A stretch of 64,000 nucleotides of DNA, taken from the NCBI RefSeq assembly GCF_000011385.1, contig NC_005125.1, positions 1,240,001 through 1,304,000 on the forward strand, given 5' to 3'. Positions within the stretch are counted from its first letter, which is position 1; the number at the start of each line of letters is the position of its first letter. The DNA comes from Gloeobacter violaceus PCC 7421. GTDB taxonomy: Bacteria; Cyanobacteriota; Cyanobacteriia; Gloeobacterales; Gloeobacteraceae. This document shows, one piece after another, positions 38,236 through 46,693 of this stretch. Made by a program: the position numbers and the translations under genes. A model generated the notes under the pieces. That model did not search any database and was not told where the DNA came from. It saw nothing but the letters and a program-made list of their open reading frames with translations.

Positions 38236-40863
38236 CTACTCGTACCGCAAAGCCACCATCGGATCGACACGGGTGGCACGGCGGGCGGGCAGGAAGCAGG
38301 CCAAAAACGCCACTCCCAAAAGCATTGCCGCTACACCGATGAAGGTAGGCGGATCGATGGCACTGACGCCGAACAGCAGGCTCGAAAGGAGTTGCCCGAG
38401 TGCCGCGGCAGCGACCAGACCGATCGCTACCCCTGCTATGGCCGGCGCCATTCCCTGGCCGACGACGAGCCGGATGATGCTGCCCCGCTCGGCGCCTAGA
38501 GCGAGGCGGATGCCGATCTCGTGGGTGCGCTGGGTGACCGAGTAGGCCATCACGCCGTAGATGCCCACCCCGGAAAGCGCCAGGGCGACAACCGCGAACA
38601 GGATCAACAGCAACGCATTGAAGCGTTCCTGTTCGATCGACTCGGCGATCACCGCTTCCATGGTGCGGACTTTGCCTAGAGCCTGGTCGGGATCGATCGC
38701 CATCACCTGCTCGCGCAAAGCGTTACTGAGAGCAGCCGGGTCGCCGGTCTCGGTGCGGACGACCAGATTGAACAGAGGCCAGGTGAACTGGGAGTACGGA
38801 AAGTATATCTCTGGGCGCACCGGCTTGTTGAGTGCCAGCGTGCGCGCGTCCTTGACGATGCCCATAATCTCAATCCAGCTGTCGGGAGCCGGCCTGGGGG
38901 TGTCAATGCTGATGCGCCTGCCCACCGGGTCTTTGCCGGGCCAGAATCGCCGGGCCATCGTCTCGTTGATCAAGGCCACCTTGCGGGATGTGGCGCGGTC
39001 GCGCTCTTCGAAGGTACGGCCCCGCACCAGGGGAATGCCCATCGTCTGCAAATAATCGGGGCCGACAATCAACTGGCCTGCATTCGGCTCCTGGCCGGGT
39101 CCGGCGGGAGGGCGGCCTTCGATGATGAAACTGCCGTCGGAACTGTTGCCGCTCAGGGGCAGCGTGGTAACGCCGCTGGCCGAACTTACCCCCGGTAGGT
39201 TGCGGATGCGTGCCAGCAGGCGATCGAAAAAGTCCACCATCTGCCGCTCTTCGCGGTACTTGGCCACCGGCAGGAAGATATTGGCCGTGAGCACGTTTTT
39301 GGGGTTCAAGCCTGGATCGACGCTTTGCAATCTCCACAAACTCTGTCCCAGCAAACCGGCTCCCACCAGCAGCATCAGGGCAAGCGACACCTCCCCCACC
39401 ACCAGCAAGTTGCGCAGGCGATGGCGCGACCGGCCACCCGTGGCTGTGCGTCCACCGTCCTTGAGCGCCTCGTTGCAATCGACGCGGGTGGCCTGCAAAG
39501 CCGGCGCCAATCCGAACACAAAGGCCGTGGCAAACGCCACCACAACCGTGAAAGCGAGCACCGGTCCGTCTACGGCAATCTCCTGCGCCCGGGGCAGATC
39601 CGCCGGGCTAAAAGCCACCAGCAGCCGAACCCCAAAGTACGCGAGCACCAGACCGCATGCCCCCCCAAACAGCGATAGCAGGGCGCTTTCGGTCAACAGT
39701 TGCCGGACGAGCCGCGCGCGGCTCGCCCCGAGCGCCACGCGCAGGGCAAATTCCTTCTGGCGGGCGACGGCGCGCGCGAGCAGCAAGTTAGCCACGTTCG
39801 CGCAGGCGATCAGCAACACAGCCGCCACCGCACCGGTGAGCACCAGCAGCGCAGGACGTATGTCCCCCACTAGTTCTTCGTACAGGGGCACAAGCGCCAC
39901 CCCCCGGCCGGTGTTGCTGTCCGGGTACTGCCGGGCGAGGGCGCGGGCGACAATGTTCATCTGCTCGGAAGCCTGCGCCAGATTCACCCCCGGCTTGAGG
40001 CGGGCGACGGCCCGGTAGGAGTGTTGGCCCCGCTGCTGAAAGTATTCGGTATCGAAAGCGAAGGGTACAAAGATGTCCCGGTCGTCCCGGGGAAATTGGA
40101 ATCCAGGAGGCATCACCCCCACGATCGTGTAGGGCCGCGAGTCGATAGTGACGGTTTTACCCAGTACCGCCGCGCTCGCCTCGAAGCGCCGCTGCCACAG
40201 GCCGTGGCTGATCACTGCCACCCGGCTGTCGGCAGATTTTTCTTCCTCCTGCCGAAAACCCCGCCCCAATAGCGGCGCGGTGCCGAAGGTCTCAAAGAAG
40301 TTGGTCGAGACGATCGCCCCCAACAGCCGATCCGGATTGTCATTGTTACTGAGGTTAAACGCTCCGTAGCCGTAGAGGGCGATGCGGTCGAATACGTGGT
40401 TTTGCTCGCGCCAGTCGAGGTAGTTGGGGGCTGAGACCGAGCCCTCCATCACATCTTGTCGGGGCGCCGTCTCCCAGACCTGCACGAGCCTCTCCGGCTC
40501 GGCGTAGGGCAGCGAGCGCAACAGCACCGCACTGACGACGCTGAATATCGCTGTATTGGCGCCGATAGCAAGCGCCAGTGTCAAGACCGCCACCACCGTA
40601 AAGCCGGGGCTTCCCGCCAGCATCCGCAAACCATAGCGCACATCCTGTAAAAGCATCTGCATCTGTTCTTTCACGGCGGTCACTCCCAGATCGAATGCGG
40701 TCGACATCCACCAACGCACGAGCAACGCCCCCCCGCCCTGCCGGGACAGTTCGCGGTGCTGCTCGCGAAACACCTGGACTATCTCATCGGCATACTCCTG
40801 CTGAAATTCGGTCGGATACAGTTTCAGCAGCCCCTCAAAAATCCGCTCCGGCCAGCTTTTCAT
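38236..40863 (-). CDS. ABC permease of the ADOP type (MacB/FtsX fold)
   Basis: 875 aa. An N-terminal cytoplasmic part (EGLLKLYPTEFQQEYADE) precedes two MacB-like halves, each a periplasmic core domain and FtsX-type helices (VVAVLTLALAIGANTAIFSVV; LFAVVALALSGVGIYGVMAYSV). QRTHEIGIRLALGA is the typical FtsX motif. The ADOP group (first named in acidobacteria) consists of duplicated permeases often lacking an adjacent ATPase, as here, but paired with a PadR regulator. Its start overlaps padR by four bases. Substrate unknown. Confidence 0.88.
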   Translation of the reverse strand: MKSWPERIFEGLLKLYPTEFQQEYADEIVQVFREQHRELSRQGGGALLVRWWMSTAFDLGVTAVKEQMQMLLQDVRYGLRMLAGSPGFTVVAVLTLALAIGANTAIFSVVSAVLLRSLPYAEPERLVQVWETAPRQDVMEGSVSAPNYLDWREQNHVFDRIALYGYGAFNLSNNDNPDRLLGAIVSTNFFETFGTAPLLGRGFRQEEEKSADSRVAVISHGLWQRRFEASAAVLGKTVTIDSRPYTIVGVMPPGFQFPRDDRDIFVPFAFDTEYFQQRGQHSYRAVARLKPGVNLAQASEQMNIVARALARQYPDSNTGRGVALVPLYEELVGDIRPALLVLTGAVAAVLLIACANVANLLLARAVARQKEFALRVALGASRARLVRQLLTESALLSLFGGACGLVLAYFGVRLLVAFSPADLPRAQEIAVDGPVLAFTVVVAFATAFVFGLAPALQATRVDCNEALKDGGRTATGGRSRHRLRNLLVVGEVSLALMLLVGAGLLGQSLWRLQSVDPGLNPKNVLTANIFLPVAKYREERQMVDFFDRLLARIRNLPGVSSASGVTTLPLSGNSSDGSFIIEGRPPAGPGQEPNAGQLIVGPDYLQTMGIPLVRGRTFEERDRATSRKVALINETMARRFWPGKDPVGRRISIDTPRPAPDSWIEIMGIVKDARTLALNKPVRPEIYFPYSQFTWPLFNLVVRTETGDPAALSNALREQVMAIDPDQALGKVRTMEAVIAESIEQERFNALLLILFAVVALALSGVGIYGVMAYSVTQRTHEIGIRLALGAERGSIIRLVVGQGMAPAIAGVAIGLVAAAALGQLLSSLLFGVSAIDPPTFIGVAAMLLGVAFLACFLPARRATRVDPMVALRYE

Positions 40864-41216
40864 CCCAAAACCTCCGGGGCGGCCAGAAGCTTTTTTGAGC
40901 GCGCGTCGGCCACCAGTTCCACCAGGCGCTCGGCCTCGGCCACCGCCACCCGCCTGCCCAGTTCGCTCAGGCGGTAGTACCGCCGCCGCTCATCGTCAAG
41001 GGCCGGATCTGGACGCCACTGGGACTGTTCGACCAACCCCGCGGCGAGCAAGCGCTTGATCGTGCTGTAAAGCGTGCCGAGCCCCAGGTGAGCTTTACCC
41101 TCCGAACGCTGCTCGACCTCACGCACGATCCCGTAGCCGTGGCGCTCGCCGTCGGCCAGGGTCAGCAAAATCTGAAACACCGCCGGAGTCAGAGGCAAAA
41201 AACGCTTGGGGTCCAT
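40860..41216 (-). CDS. PadR-family transcriptional regulator
   Basis: 118 aa winged-helix protein: PLTPAVFQILLTLADGERHGYGI, VEQRSEG and LGLGTLYSTIKRLLAAGLVEQS (recognition helix and wing), ending in a charged dimerisation helix. ATG 41216 is chosen over a TTG at 41240. It ends in an ATGA overlap with the permease gene, the usual PadR-ADOP pair, in which the regulator probably represses both genes in response to an unknown signal. Confidence 0.9.
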   Translation of the reverse strand: MDPKRFLPLTPAVFQILLTLADGERHGYGIVREVEQRSEGKAHLGLGTLYSTIKRLLAAGLVEQSQWRPDPALDDERRRYYRLSELGRRVAVAEAERLVELVADARSKKLLAAPEVLG

Positions 41217-41286
41217 AGATCCAGACTCGATGTAATGCAAGTGGATATAATCACTGCGGATACATTAGGGCGAGCCGGATCGGTTG

Positions 41287-41849
41287 TCAAGGGTATCGGG
41301 ACGATGTATCGATACGCAGCGACAGTTCGAGCCTGCGCACCAGCAAGTTGACGGCCGTCGCGTACTGGCGGTCGGTGTCGGCCGTGCGCATCGCGGGCAC
41401 GACCACATCCGGCACCAGGCCGATGCCCTGGATGGGGCAGCCCGCGGGGGTAAGATACTGGCCCACGGTGACACTCAGCCCGGAGCGATCGGACAGGTGT
41501 AGTCCTGCTGGATGGCCCCCTTGCCGTAGGTTGGGGTGCCGACCAGGACGGCGCGGCCATTGTCGCGTAGTGCCGATCGACCAGCTGCCAGACCTCTCGT
41601 ACCAGTACCCGGTGCGGCCCACCACAGCAGCACGAGCAACACCATCGGTGCCTGAAGATCCCAGCGAGCGGTCACATCGACGGTGGTGGTGCGCTCGACA
41701 AGGGGAATCCGCCAGCGGGAGACGACCGCGTCGCGCACCCGGCTGTTGAAGGCCGAACGCTCGATAGCCGTCGGACGGGCCATCGCAGCCGGAACCTGGA
41801 TGACCCCGGCTGCGATGGCCGCCAGAGCAAGGAACGACAGGCGTTCCAT
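41287..41849 (-). pseudogene. Decayed S41 C-terminal-processing protease
   Basis: From ATG 41849 a signal peptide and a TonB-C-like piece (FNSRVRDAVVSRWRIP) run to about 41650. Near 41617-41570 one frame reads VLVREVWQLVDRHYA, the N-terminal S41 peptidase motif. A different frame then gives DNGRAVLVGTPTYGKGAIQQ, the C-terminal catalytic Lys region of the same family, and a third frame continues GLSVTVGQYLTPAG, IQGIGLVPDVVVP to the stop at 41287. The middle of the protease is missing and at least two frameshifts remain, so it is not functional. Confidence 0.75.
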
Positions 41850-41858
41850 CGATTGGCC

Positions 41859-42272
41859 TCAGTTGGGGAGATTCAGTTTTTGCTGCACGCAGGCGCGCAC
41901 GGCCTCCGGACCCTGCTGCTGGTTTTGGGCGCGGCACTGCTCGATGGCCGCGCGCCGGGCAGCGCGCTGCTCTTCACTCAAGTTGGACGGGCCTTCGCCG
42001 CCGTAGCCCTGGGCGCGACTGCGCGTGTAACCCTGCATCTGCTCGGGGGTGAGCACCCCACCCAAGCGCTGCTGCACGCAGGCGCGCACAGCCGGCGGCT
42101 TCTCGTTTTGCTTGCGGCACTCGCCAATTGCCTGGCGCATAGCCGTCTGCTGCTCGGGGGAAAGCTCCGTCCCCCGCCCCGGAGCATCGGGCGACTGCGC
42201 CGACACCGGGACGGCGGCGGCAATGAGCAGGCACACACCCAGAACGCCATGAAAACAATGTCTGCTCAGCAC
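41859..42272 (-). CDS. Small secreted protein with two Cys-containing repeats
   Basis: 137 aa. A signal peptide (GVLGVCLLIAAAVPVSAQ) precedes two copies of a repeat of about 40 residues: LSPEQQTAMRQAIGECRKQN...AVRACVQQRL and LSEEQRAARRAAIEQCRAQN...AVRACVQQKL. Each has two cysteines (ECR/QCR and ACVQQ) that could form a disulfide in the periplasm. The family is unknown to me; the LSxEQ helices recall Spy/CpxP-like periplasmic proteins only in a general way. The start of the decayed protease ORF follows 9 bases later. Confidence 0.7.
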   Translation of the reverse strand: MLSRHCFHGVLGVCLLIAAAVPVSAQSPDAPGRGTELSPEQQTAMRQAIGECRKQNEKPPAVRACVQQRLGGVLTPEQMQGYTRSRAQGYGGEGPSNLSEEQRAARRAAIEQCRAQNQQQGPEAVRACVQQKLNLPN

Positions 42273-42507
42273 GTTGAAATGCTCCTATAACGATTGGGGC
42301 CGTTGGCGCAAACCGAGGTCAGTATCTCCGGCTTCTTGGAGGGCCGGTGGTTTTACCCACTGCCGCGGGGAGAGGCGCCGCCGCGACGAACGGCCGCAAA
42401 CCACTCGGAGAAAACTATACCATTTTTCACATTTTGAAGCATTTAACGCTTTCTTTACTTTGCAGAGGTAGCATCGGTATCAGCTTTGGGTCAAAGGGGG
42501 AGTGAAC

Positions 42508-43152
42508 ATGAAGCGTGTGGTAACCGCCCTATTGAGCGGCGTAGCGTTTTTCGGCATATTTGCACCGTCTGCACAGGCCCAGTTTGCAGAAGGCTTGTAT
42601 GTTCAGGCCGGCGGCGGGGCGTCTTTTCCCAACAGAATCGGCACCAGTCTGGGTACGGCCATCAATTTGAACACCGGCTACACCGCCTTTGGCGCGATTG
42701 GCTACGGTATCAACAACGGCTTTCGCATCGAAGGGGAATTTGCCTACTCCAGTTTCGATGTCAGCTCGCTGGTCTTTCAGGGAAATACCTCTGCGGGGCG
42801 GGGCGACATCGACACTTATTCCGGATTGGTGAATATCTATTACGACCTGCTCTTTCCTGAGATCACCGATATCGTCTCTCCGTATATCGGTGCCGGTGCC
42901 GGTGTCTCCAGCATCTCAGCCAACAACATCACCGCCCCGGGTTTTACGACGGTCAACGGCTCCAGCACTGTCTTTGCCTACCAGTTCAAAGCCGGCCTCG
43001 GATTTCGCTTGGGTTCCAGTGCGACGATTCTGCTCGGTTATCGCTATTTTGCCACTGCCGCTCCCGGATTTACCGACAACCTCGGCACCAGTCTGACCAC
43101 CGATAGCCCCAATATCCACAATGTCGAGTTGGGTTTTAGATTCAGCTTCTAA
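42508..43152 (+). CDS. Outer-membrane beta-barrel protein
   Basis: 214 aa with a signal peptide (VVTALLSGVAFFGIFAPSAQAQ) and alternating amphipathic strands (GLYVQAGGGASF, FRIEGEFAYSSF, YSGLVNIYYDLLF, FKAGLGFRLGSSATILLGYRYF) ending NVELGFRFSF, whose terminal Phe is the barrel-assembly signal. About eight strands fit the OmpA-transmembrane or surface-antigen porin-like families. ATG 42508 follows GGGGGAG; the GTG at 42502 is less likely. Upstream, an AT-rich stretch (42405-42480) probably holds the promoter. Confidence 0.82.
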   Translation: MKRVVTALLSGVAFFGIFAPSAQAQFAEGLYVQAGGGASFPNRIGTSLGTAINLNTGYTAFGAIGYGINNGFRIEGEFAYSSFDVSSLVFQGNTSAGRGDIDTYSGLVNIYYDLLFPEITDIVSPYIGAGAGVSSISANNITAPGFTTVNGSSTVFAYQFKAGLGFRLGSSATILLGYRYFATAAPGFTDNLGTSLTTDSPNIHNVELGFRFSF

Positions 43153-43222
43153 ATACCCTCGTCCTGGGCTGTAGGATACAAATTGCGGGGCGCTCGCGGC
43201 GATTGCCCCGGACGGTGCGCCG

Positions 43223-44032
43223 TTAAATGATCTTCTCCAGCCCGTAAACCAGGCTCTTCAGGCCGAGTACCTTGCGGATGGCGAGCAGCACCCCGGGCAT
43301 GTAGGCGGCGCGGTCGGTGGTGTCGTGGCGCAGGGTGTAGCTCTGGCCAAGCCCGCCGAAGATCACTGCCTGGTGGGCCAGTAGACCGGGCAGGCGCAGC
43401 GAATGGATGCGAATGTCGCCGGGGGTCATTCCACCCCTGGCACCGGCGACCAGTTCGCTTTCGCTCACCTCGGGAACATTAAAAGTCTTGCCGGTAGTGG
43501 CGATCATCTGGGCGGTGGCCAGGGCCGTGCCGCTCGGAGCGTCGGCTTTGCGGTTGTGGTGCAACTCAATAATCTCGACGTGATCAAAATATTCCGCCGC
43601 CCGCAGGCAGGCCTGCTGCAGCAGGATCATGCCGATGGCGAAGTTGGGGGCGACGATGCAGCCGGTGCTCGCCTTGTCGGCAAATTCGGCCAGTTCTTCA
43701 ATGTGCTCGGGGGGTAGTCCGGTGGTGCCCACCACGGGGCGCACGCCGTAGGCAATGGCCGAGCGCACCCGGTCGTAGATGCCCCGGGGGTGCGTAAAAT
43801 CGACCATCACGCCGGGGGCGCGCTCCTGGGCGACCATGGCGCAGGTGATCTCGAGGTTGTCGGTGACCAGCACGTCGATAGGCCCGATCCCCGCTAGTTC
43901 GCCGGCATCTTCATCGATGTGGCTGCGGTCGACCGCGCCGACGACGGCCATATCGGGGGCGGCGTGCACCGCCTTTACCACCTCCCGGCCCATCTTGCCG
44001 GCGCATCCCACCACCACCACCGGTATCGCCAT
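43223..44032 (-). CDS. dapB: 4-hydroxy-tetrahydrodipicolinate reductase
   Basis: 269 aa. [17 protein letters not shown] is the NAD(P)H-binding motif; [19 protein letters not shown] and [16 protein letters not shown] (with the catalytic His-His and the E-x-H-H-x-x-K-x-D-x-P-S-G-T motif) are diagnostic. The enzyme makes tetrahydrodipicolinate in the lysine/diaminopimelate pathway, needed for peptidoglycan. It converges with the outer-membrane protein gene, with a short GC-rich hairpin possible between their stops. Confidence 0.96.
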   Translation of the reverse strand: MAIPVVVVGCAGKMGREVVKAVHAAPDMAVVGAVDRSHIDEDAGELAGIGPIDVLVTDNLEITCAMVAQERAPGVMVDFTHPRGIYDRVRSAIAYGVRPVVGTTGLPPEHIEELAEFADKASTGCIVAPNFAIGMILLQQACLRAAEYFDHVEIIELHHNRKADAPSGTALATAQMIATTGKTFNVPEVSESELVAGARGGMTPGDIRIHSLRLPGLLAHQAVIFGGLGQSYTLRHDTTDRAAYMPGVLLAIRKVLGLKSLVYGLEKII

Positions 44033-44144
44033 CGTTCAATTGCTCCCTGGATTTCTTGCCCATCCAGTGTAAGAGCCGTCGAACCACAACCGTTGCATCC
44101 CTACTGAACAACAGGTTTTTACCGACTGGCTCACCTTTTCGACT

Positions 44145-45752
44145 ATGACTGCTTTGCGTCGCTTGCTCGGTTTATTGGTTGCCGTCTGGCTAGGTTGGGT
44201 TGCCCCACCCGCTCCGGGGGTGTCGGCGGCACCGTCCAAGGCGACGATGCCGGTGGAGCGATGGCAGCAGGCCCAGACCCACCTGCGGCGGTCCGACTAC
44301 GCGCGTCTGGCCGACGAGTGCAGCCGGATGCTCCGGCAGGATGCCGCCTTTGAACCCGCCTACCGGTGGCGGGCACAGGCAAGATTGCGCCTGGGAGATC
44401 TAAAAGGGGGCCTGGCCGACGCCGAGCAGGCCATCCGGTTGGTGCCCACCAACGCCGAAGCGTATTTGCTGCGCGGCGAACTGCACGCCACCGCCGGTAC
44501 CGCCGCGGCGGCCCGGGCTGATTATCTGCAGGCGGTGCAGGCCAGCCCCGACGACGCCGAGGGGCTCAGGGTGCGGGCGATGGCCCAGTACGCTTTGGGC
44601 GACGGCGACGGAGCGTTGATGCATCTTGATCGCGCCGTTGTCCTCGACGCGCGCAAGGAGCGCGCCTACCTGCAACGGGGGTTGCTGCGCGCCCAGCGCG
44701 GCGATCGCGAGGGGGCGCGCGCCGACTATTTACGGGCGGTGGTCCTGGCCCACGACTATGTGCCCGCCCACCTGCAGCTGGCTGCTCTGGCGCAGCAGCG
44801 CGGCGAGTACGCCGCCGCCGTCGAAACCCTGGACCGGGTCATCGAGCTGAACAAAAGCCACCCCCTCGCCCACGCCAACCGGGGCCTGGCGAAGCTCAAG
44901 CTCAAAGAGTACCGGGCTGCCGCCGCCGATTTCAGCCGGGCCATTACCCTGAACGCCCCGGCACCGGCGATGCTCCGCCTCAACCGCGCCGTCGCCCTGG
45001 CCGAACTGAGGGACCATCCGGCGGCTCTCACGGATCTGGGCGAAGCGATCCGCCTCGATCCGAAGCTCGCCGCCGCCCACGGCAACCGGGGTCTGGTGCG
45101 CACCCGCTCGGGCGACTTTAAAGGAGCCATCGCCGATTTTGACCGGCAACTCGCCCTCGATCCGAGCAGTGCCGACGCCTACATCGGTCGGGCGGACGCC
45201 CGCACCCGCTCCGGGGATCTCCAGGGGGCGCTGGCTGATTTTGACCGGGCCGTCGATCTGTCGCCTTCATCGTTTGCCCTACGCAGTCGGGCCGAGTTGC
45301 ACGTGCGGCTCAAAGCTTACAAAGAAGCGATCGCCGACTACGACCGGGTGATCGCCCTGGAGCCGAAGCTTCCCACCGCTTATGTCGGCCGCGGCAACGC
45401 CCGCCTCGGCCTACAGGACACCCAGGGGGCGCTTGCCGATTACGACCAGGCCCTCGCCCTGGATTCGGCCTTCGGACGGGCCTATTACAACCGCGGCCTC
45501 GCCAACTTCCGGCTGCGCAGTTACCGCAAGGCGGTCAACGACTTTGACCGGGCTCTGGACCACAACTTCGACAGCGCCCCGGTCTTTCTCAATCGCGGTC
45601 TTGCCCTCGCGGGCCTGGGCGAGCGCGGTGCGGCGCTCGCCGACTGGCGCAAGGCTGCGACCCTCTTTCGCGAGCGCAACGACCAGGTAGGTTACCGCCG
45701 TGCCCGCGAACTCATCGAGCGCGTCAGCCGCAAAAGCGACCTGTTCGCCTGA
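44145..45752 (+). CDS. Exported TPR-repeat protein
   Basis: 535 aa. A signal peptide (LLGLLVAVWLGWVAPPAPGVSA) is followed by about twelve TPR units from residue 40 to near the end (e.g. AYLLRGELHATAGTAAAARADYLQAVQASP; AHANRGLAKLKLKEYRAAAADFSRAI). TPRs form a superhelix for protein contacts, here probably in the periplasm. No enzyme domain is present. Many cyanobacterial genomes have several such proteins; the partner is unknown. It is divergent from dapB. Confidence 0.85.
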   Translation: MTALRRLLGLLVAVWLGWVAPPAPGVSAAPSKATMPVERWQQAQTHLRRSDYARLADECSRMLRQDAAFEPAYRWRAQARLRLGDLKGGLADAEQAIRLVPTNAEAYLLRGELHATAGTAAAARADYLQAVQASPDDAEGLRVRAMAQYALGDGDGALMHLDRAVVLDARKERAYLQRGLLRAQRGDREGARADYLRAVVLAHDYVPAHLQLAALAQQRGEYAAAVETLDRVIELNKSHPLAHANRGLAKLKLKEYRAAAADFSRAITLNAPAPAMLRLNRAVALAELRDHPAALTDLGEAIRLDPKLAAAHGNRGLVRTRSGDFKGAIADFDRQLALDPSSADAYIGRADARTRSGDLQGALADFDRAVDLSPSSFALRSRAELHVRLKAYKEAIADYDRVIALEPKLPTAYVGRGNARLGLQDTQGALADYDQALALDSAFGRAYYNRGLANFRLRSYRKAVNDFDRALDHNFDSAPVFLNRGLALAGLGERGAALADWRKAATLFRERNDQVGYRRARELIERVSRKSDLFA

Positions 45753-45789
45753 TCCAGTAAGCAACTGAAGAGCTTATCCGGCGTCGCGT

Positions 45790-45811
45790 CCGGCAATTGC
45801 CCTTTTGCCGG
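45790..45811 (+). terminator. Hairpin after the TPR gene
   Basis: CCGGCAA (45790-45796) and TTGCCGG (45805-45811) form a perfect 7-bp stem with an 8-base loop, 37 bases after the stop of the TPR gene. There is no T-run. The same arm sequence is found in the hairpin at 20438. Confidence 0.4.
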
Positions 45812-45877
45812 GATTGCTGCGGCCGGCATACGATGTGATGGTCTTACGCGCTTTCAAGTGCGACCGGTGAGGCTGGC

Positions 45878-46570
45878 ATGCAGGAGATCCGAAAGCACGA
45901 GGCATTGCAGCCACGTCTTTTCAGCGCCTCCGAGTATTACCGGATGGTCGCGGATCATCTGCTGGATCGCACTGAGCACTTTGACCCATTGCGCGGGCAA
46001 ATTACACAAAGCGCCTCCGGAGATCCGCATTCCTGGACGGTTGGGGAATACTACCGATTGGGAGAGTTAGGAATCTTACATCCCGAAGAGCGGCTGGAGC
46101 TGATCGATGGACAAATTCTGCCTGTGAGTCCCCAGGGGCCTTTGCACGCTGAATCGGTAGAGCATTTGGCAAAAGTACTCGCTGCCGCGTTGGCTGGCGA
46201 AGCGCTTTTGCGCAATGAAAAACCTGTGGTCCTCGGCCAGTTTGCCGAGCCTGTGCCGGATCTGGCAGTGGTCGAAAACCGCAGCTATCGCCATCGGCAT
46301 CCCGGCCCGGAAAATATCCTGCTCATCATTGAGGTGGCCGATTCCAGTCTGGAATACGACCTTGGGACCAAGCGCGCAATGTACGCACAGGCAGGGATAC
46401 AGGAGTACTGGGTAGTCAATCTCAGGCAGCGCCGACTCCATCGCTTTAGCCATCCGGGCGGCAATCGCTATCTGGAAGAGACCATTCTGAATGCATCCGA
46501 TACCGTGACCTCCGCGGCATTCCTAGGAATGACGTTTGTCGTAGAAGCCCTGCTGCTGCCTCCGGAGTAG
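45878..46570 (+). CDS. Uma2-family protein (DUF820, restriction-endonuclease-like fold)
   Basis: 230 aa. The Uma2 core is clear: WTVGEYYRLGELGILHPEERLELIDGQILPVSP, then PVPDLAVVENR and ILLIIEVADSSLEYDLGTKRAMYAQAGIQEYWVVNL, with the D...ExK-like nuclease residues of a PD-(D/E)xK fold. The first 45 residues partly repeat the start of the domain (SASEYYRMVADHLLDRTEHFDPLRGQI). Uma2 proteins are abundant in cyanobacteria; their role is unknown, though they are predicted nucleases and often near mobile DNA. ATG 45878. Confidence 0.82.
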   Translation: MQEIRKHEALQPRLFSASEYYRMVADHLLDRTEHFDPLRGQITQSASGDPHSWTVGEYYRLGELGILHPEERLELIDGQILPVSPQGPLHAESVEHLAKVLAAALAGEALLRNEKPVVLGQFAEPVPDLAVVENRSYRHRHPGPENILLIIEVADSSLEYDLGTKRAMYAQAGIQEYWVVNLRQRRLHRFSHPGGNRYLEETILNASDTVTSAAFLGMTFVVEALLLPPE

Positions 46571-46693
46571 CCGCGGCGCATTCGTTGCCAGAAGCTTTGT
46601 CCTGGGTGATCTCCAATCTCCTTGCAACGTCTTAGGAACTCCAAACCTGCTATCTTCGACTGCATCCGTGGCGAGAATCTCAAGGAACAGACG

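Noticed and set aside
41217-41286. Possible PadR operator with two TATCC boxes
   Set aside because: The two boxes are in the same orientation and do not form the dyad expected for PadR, so no site is claimed.
42290-42480. Possible riboswitch upstream of the outer-membrane protein
   Set aside because: GC-rich and able to fold, but none of the conserved cores I know (cobalamin, TPP, SAM, glycine) is present.
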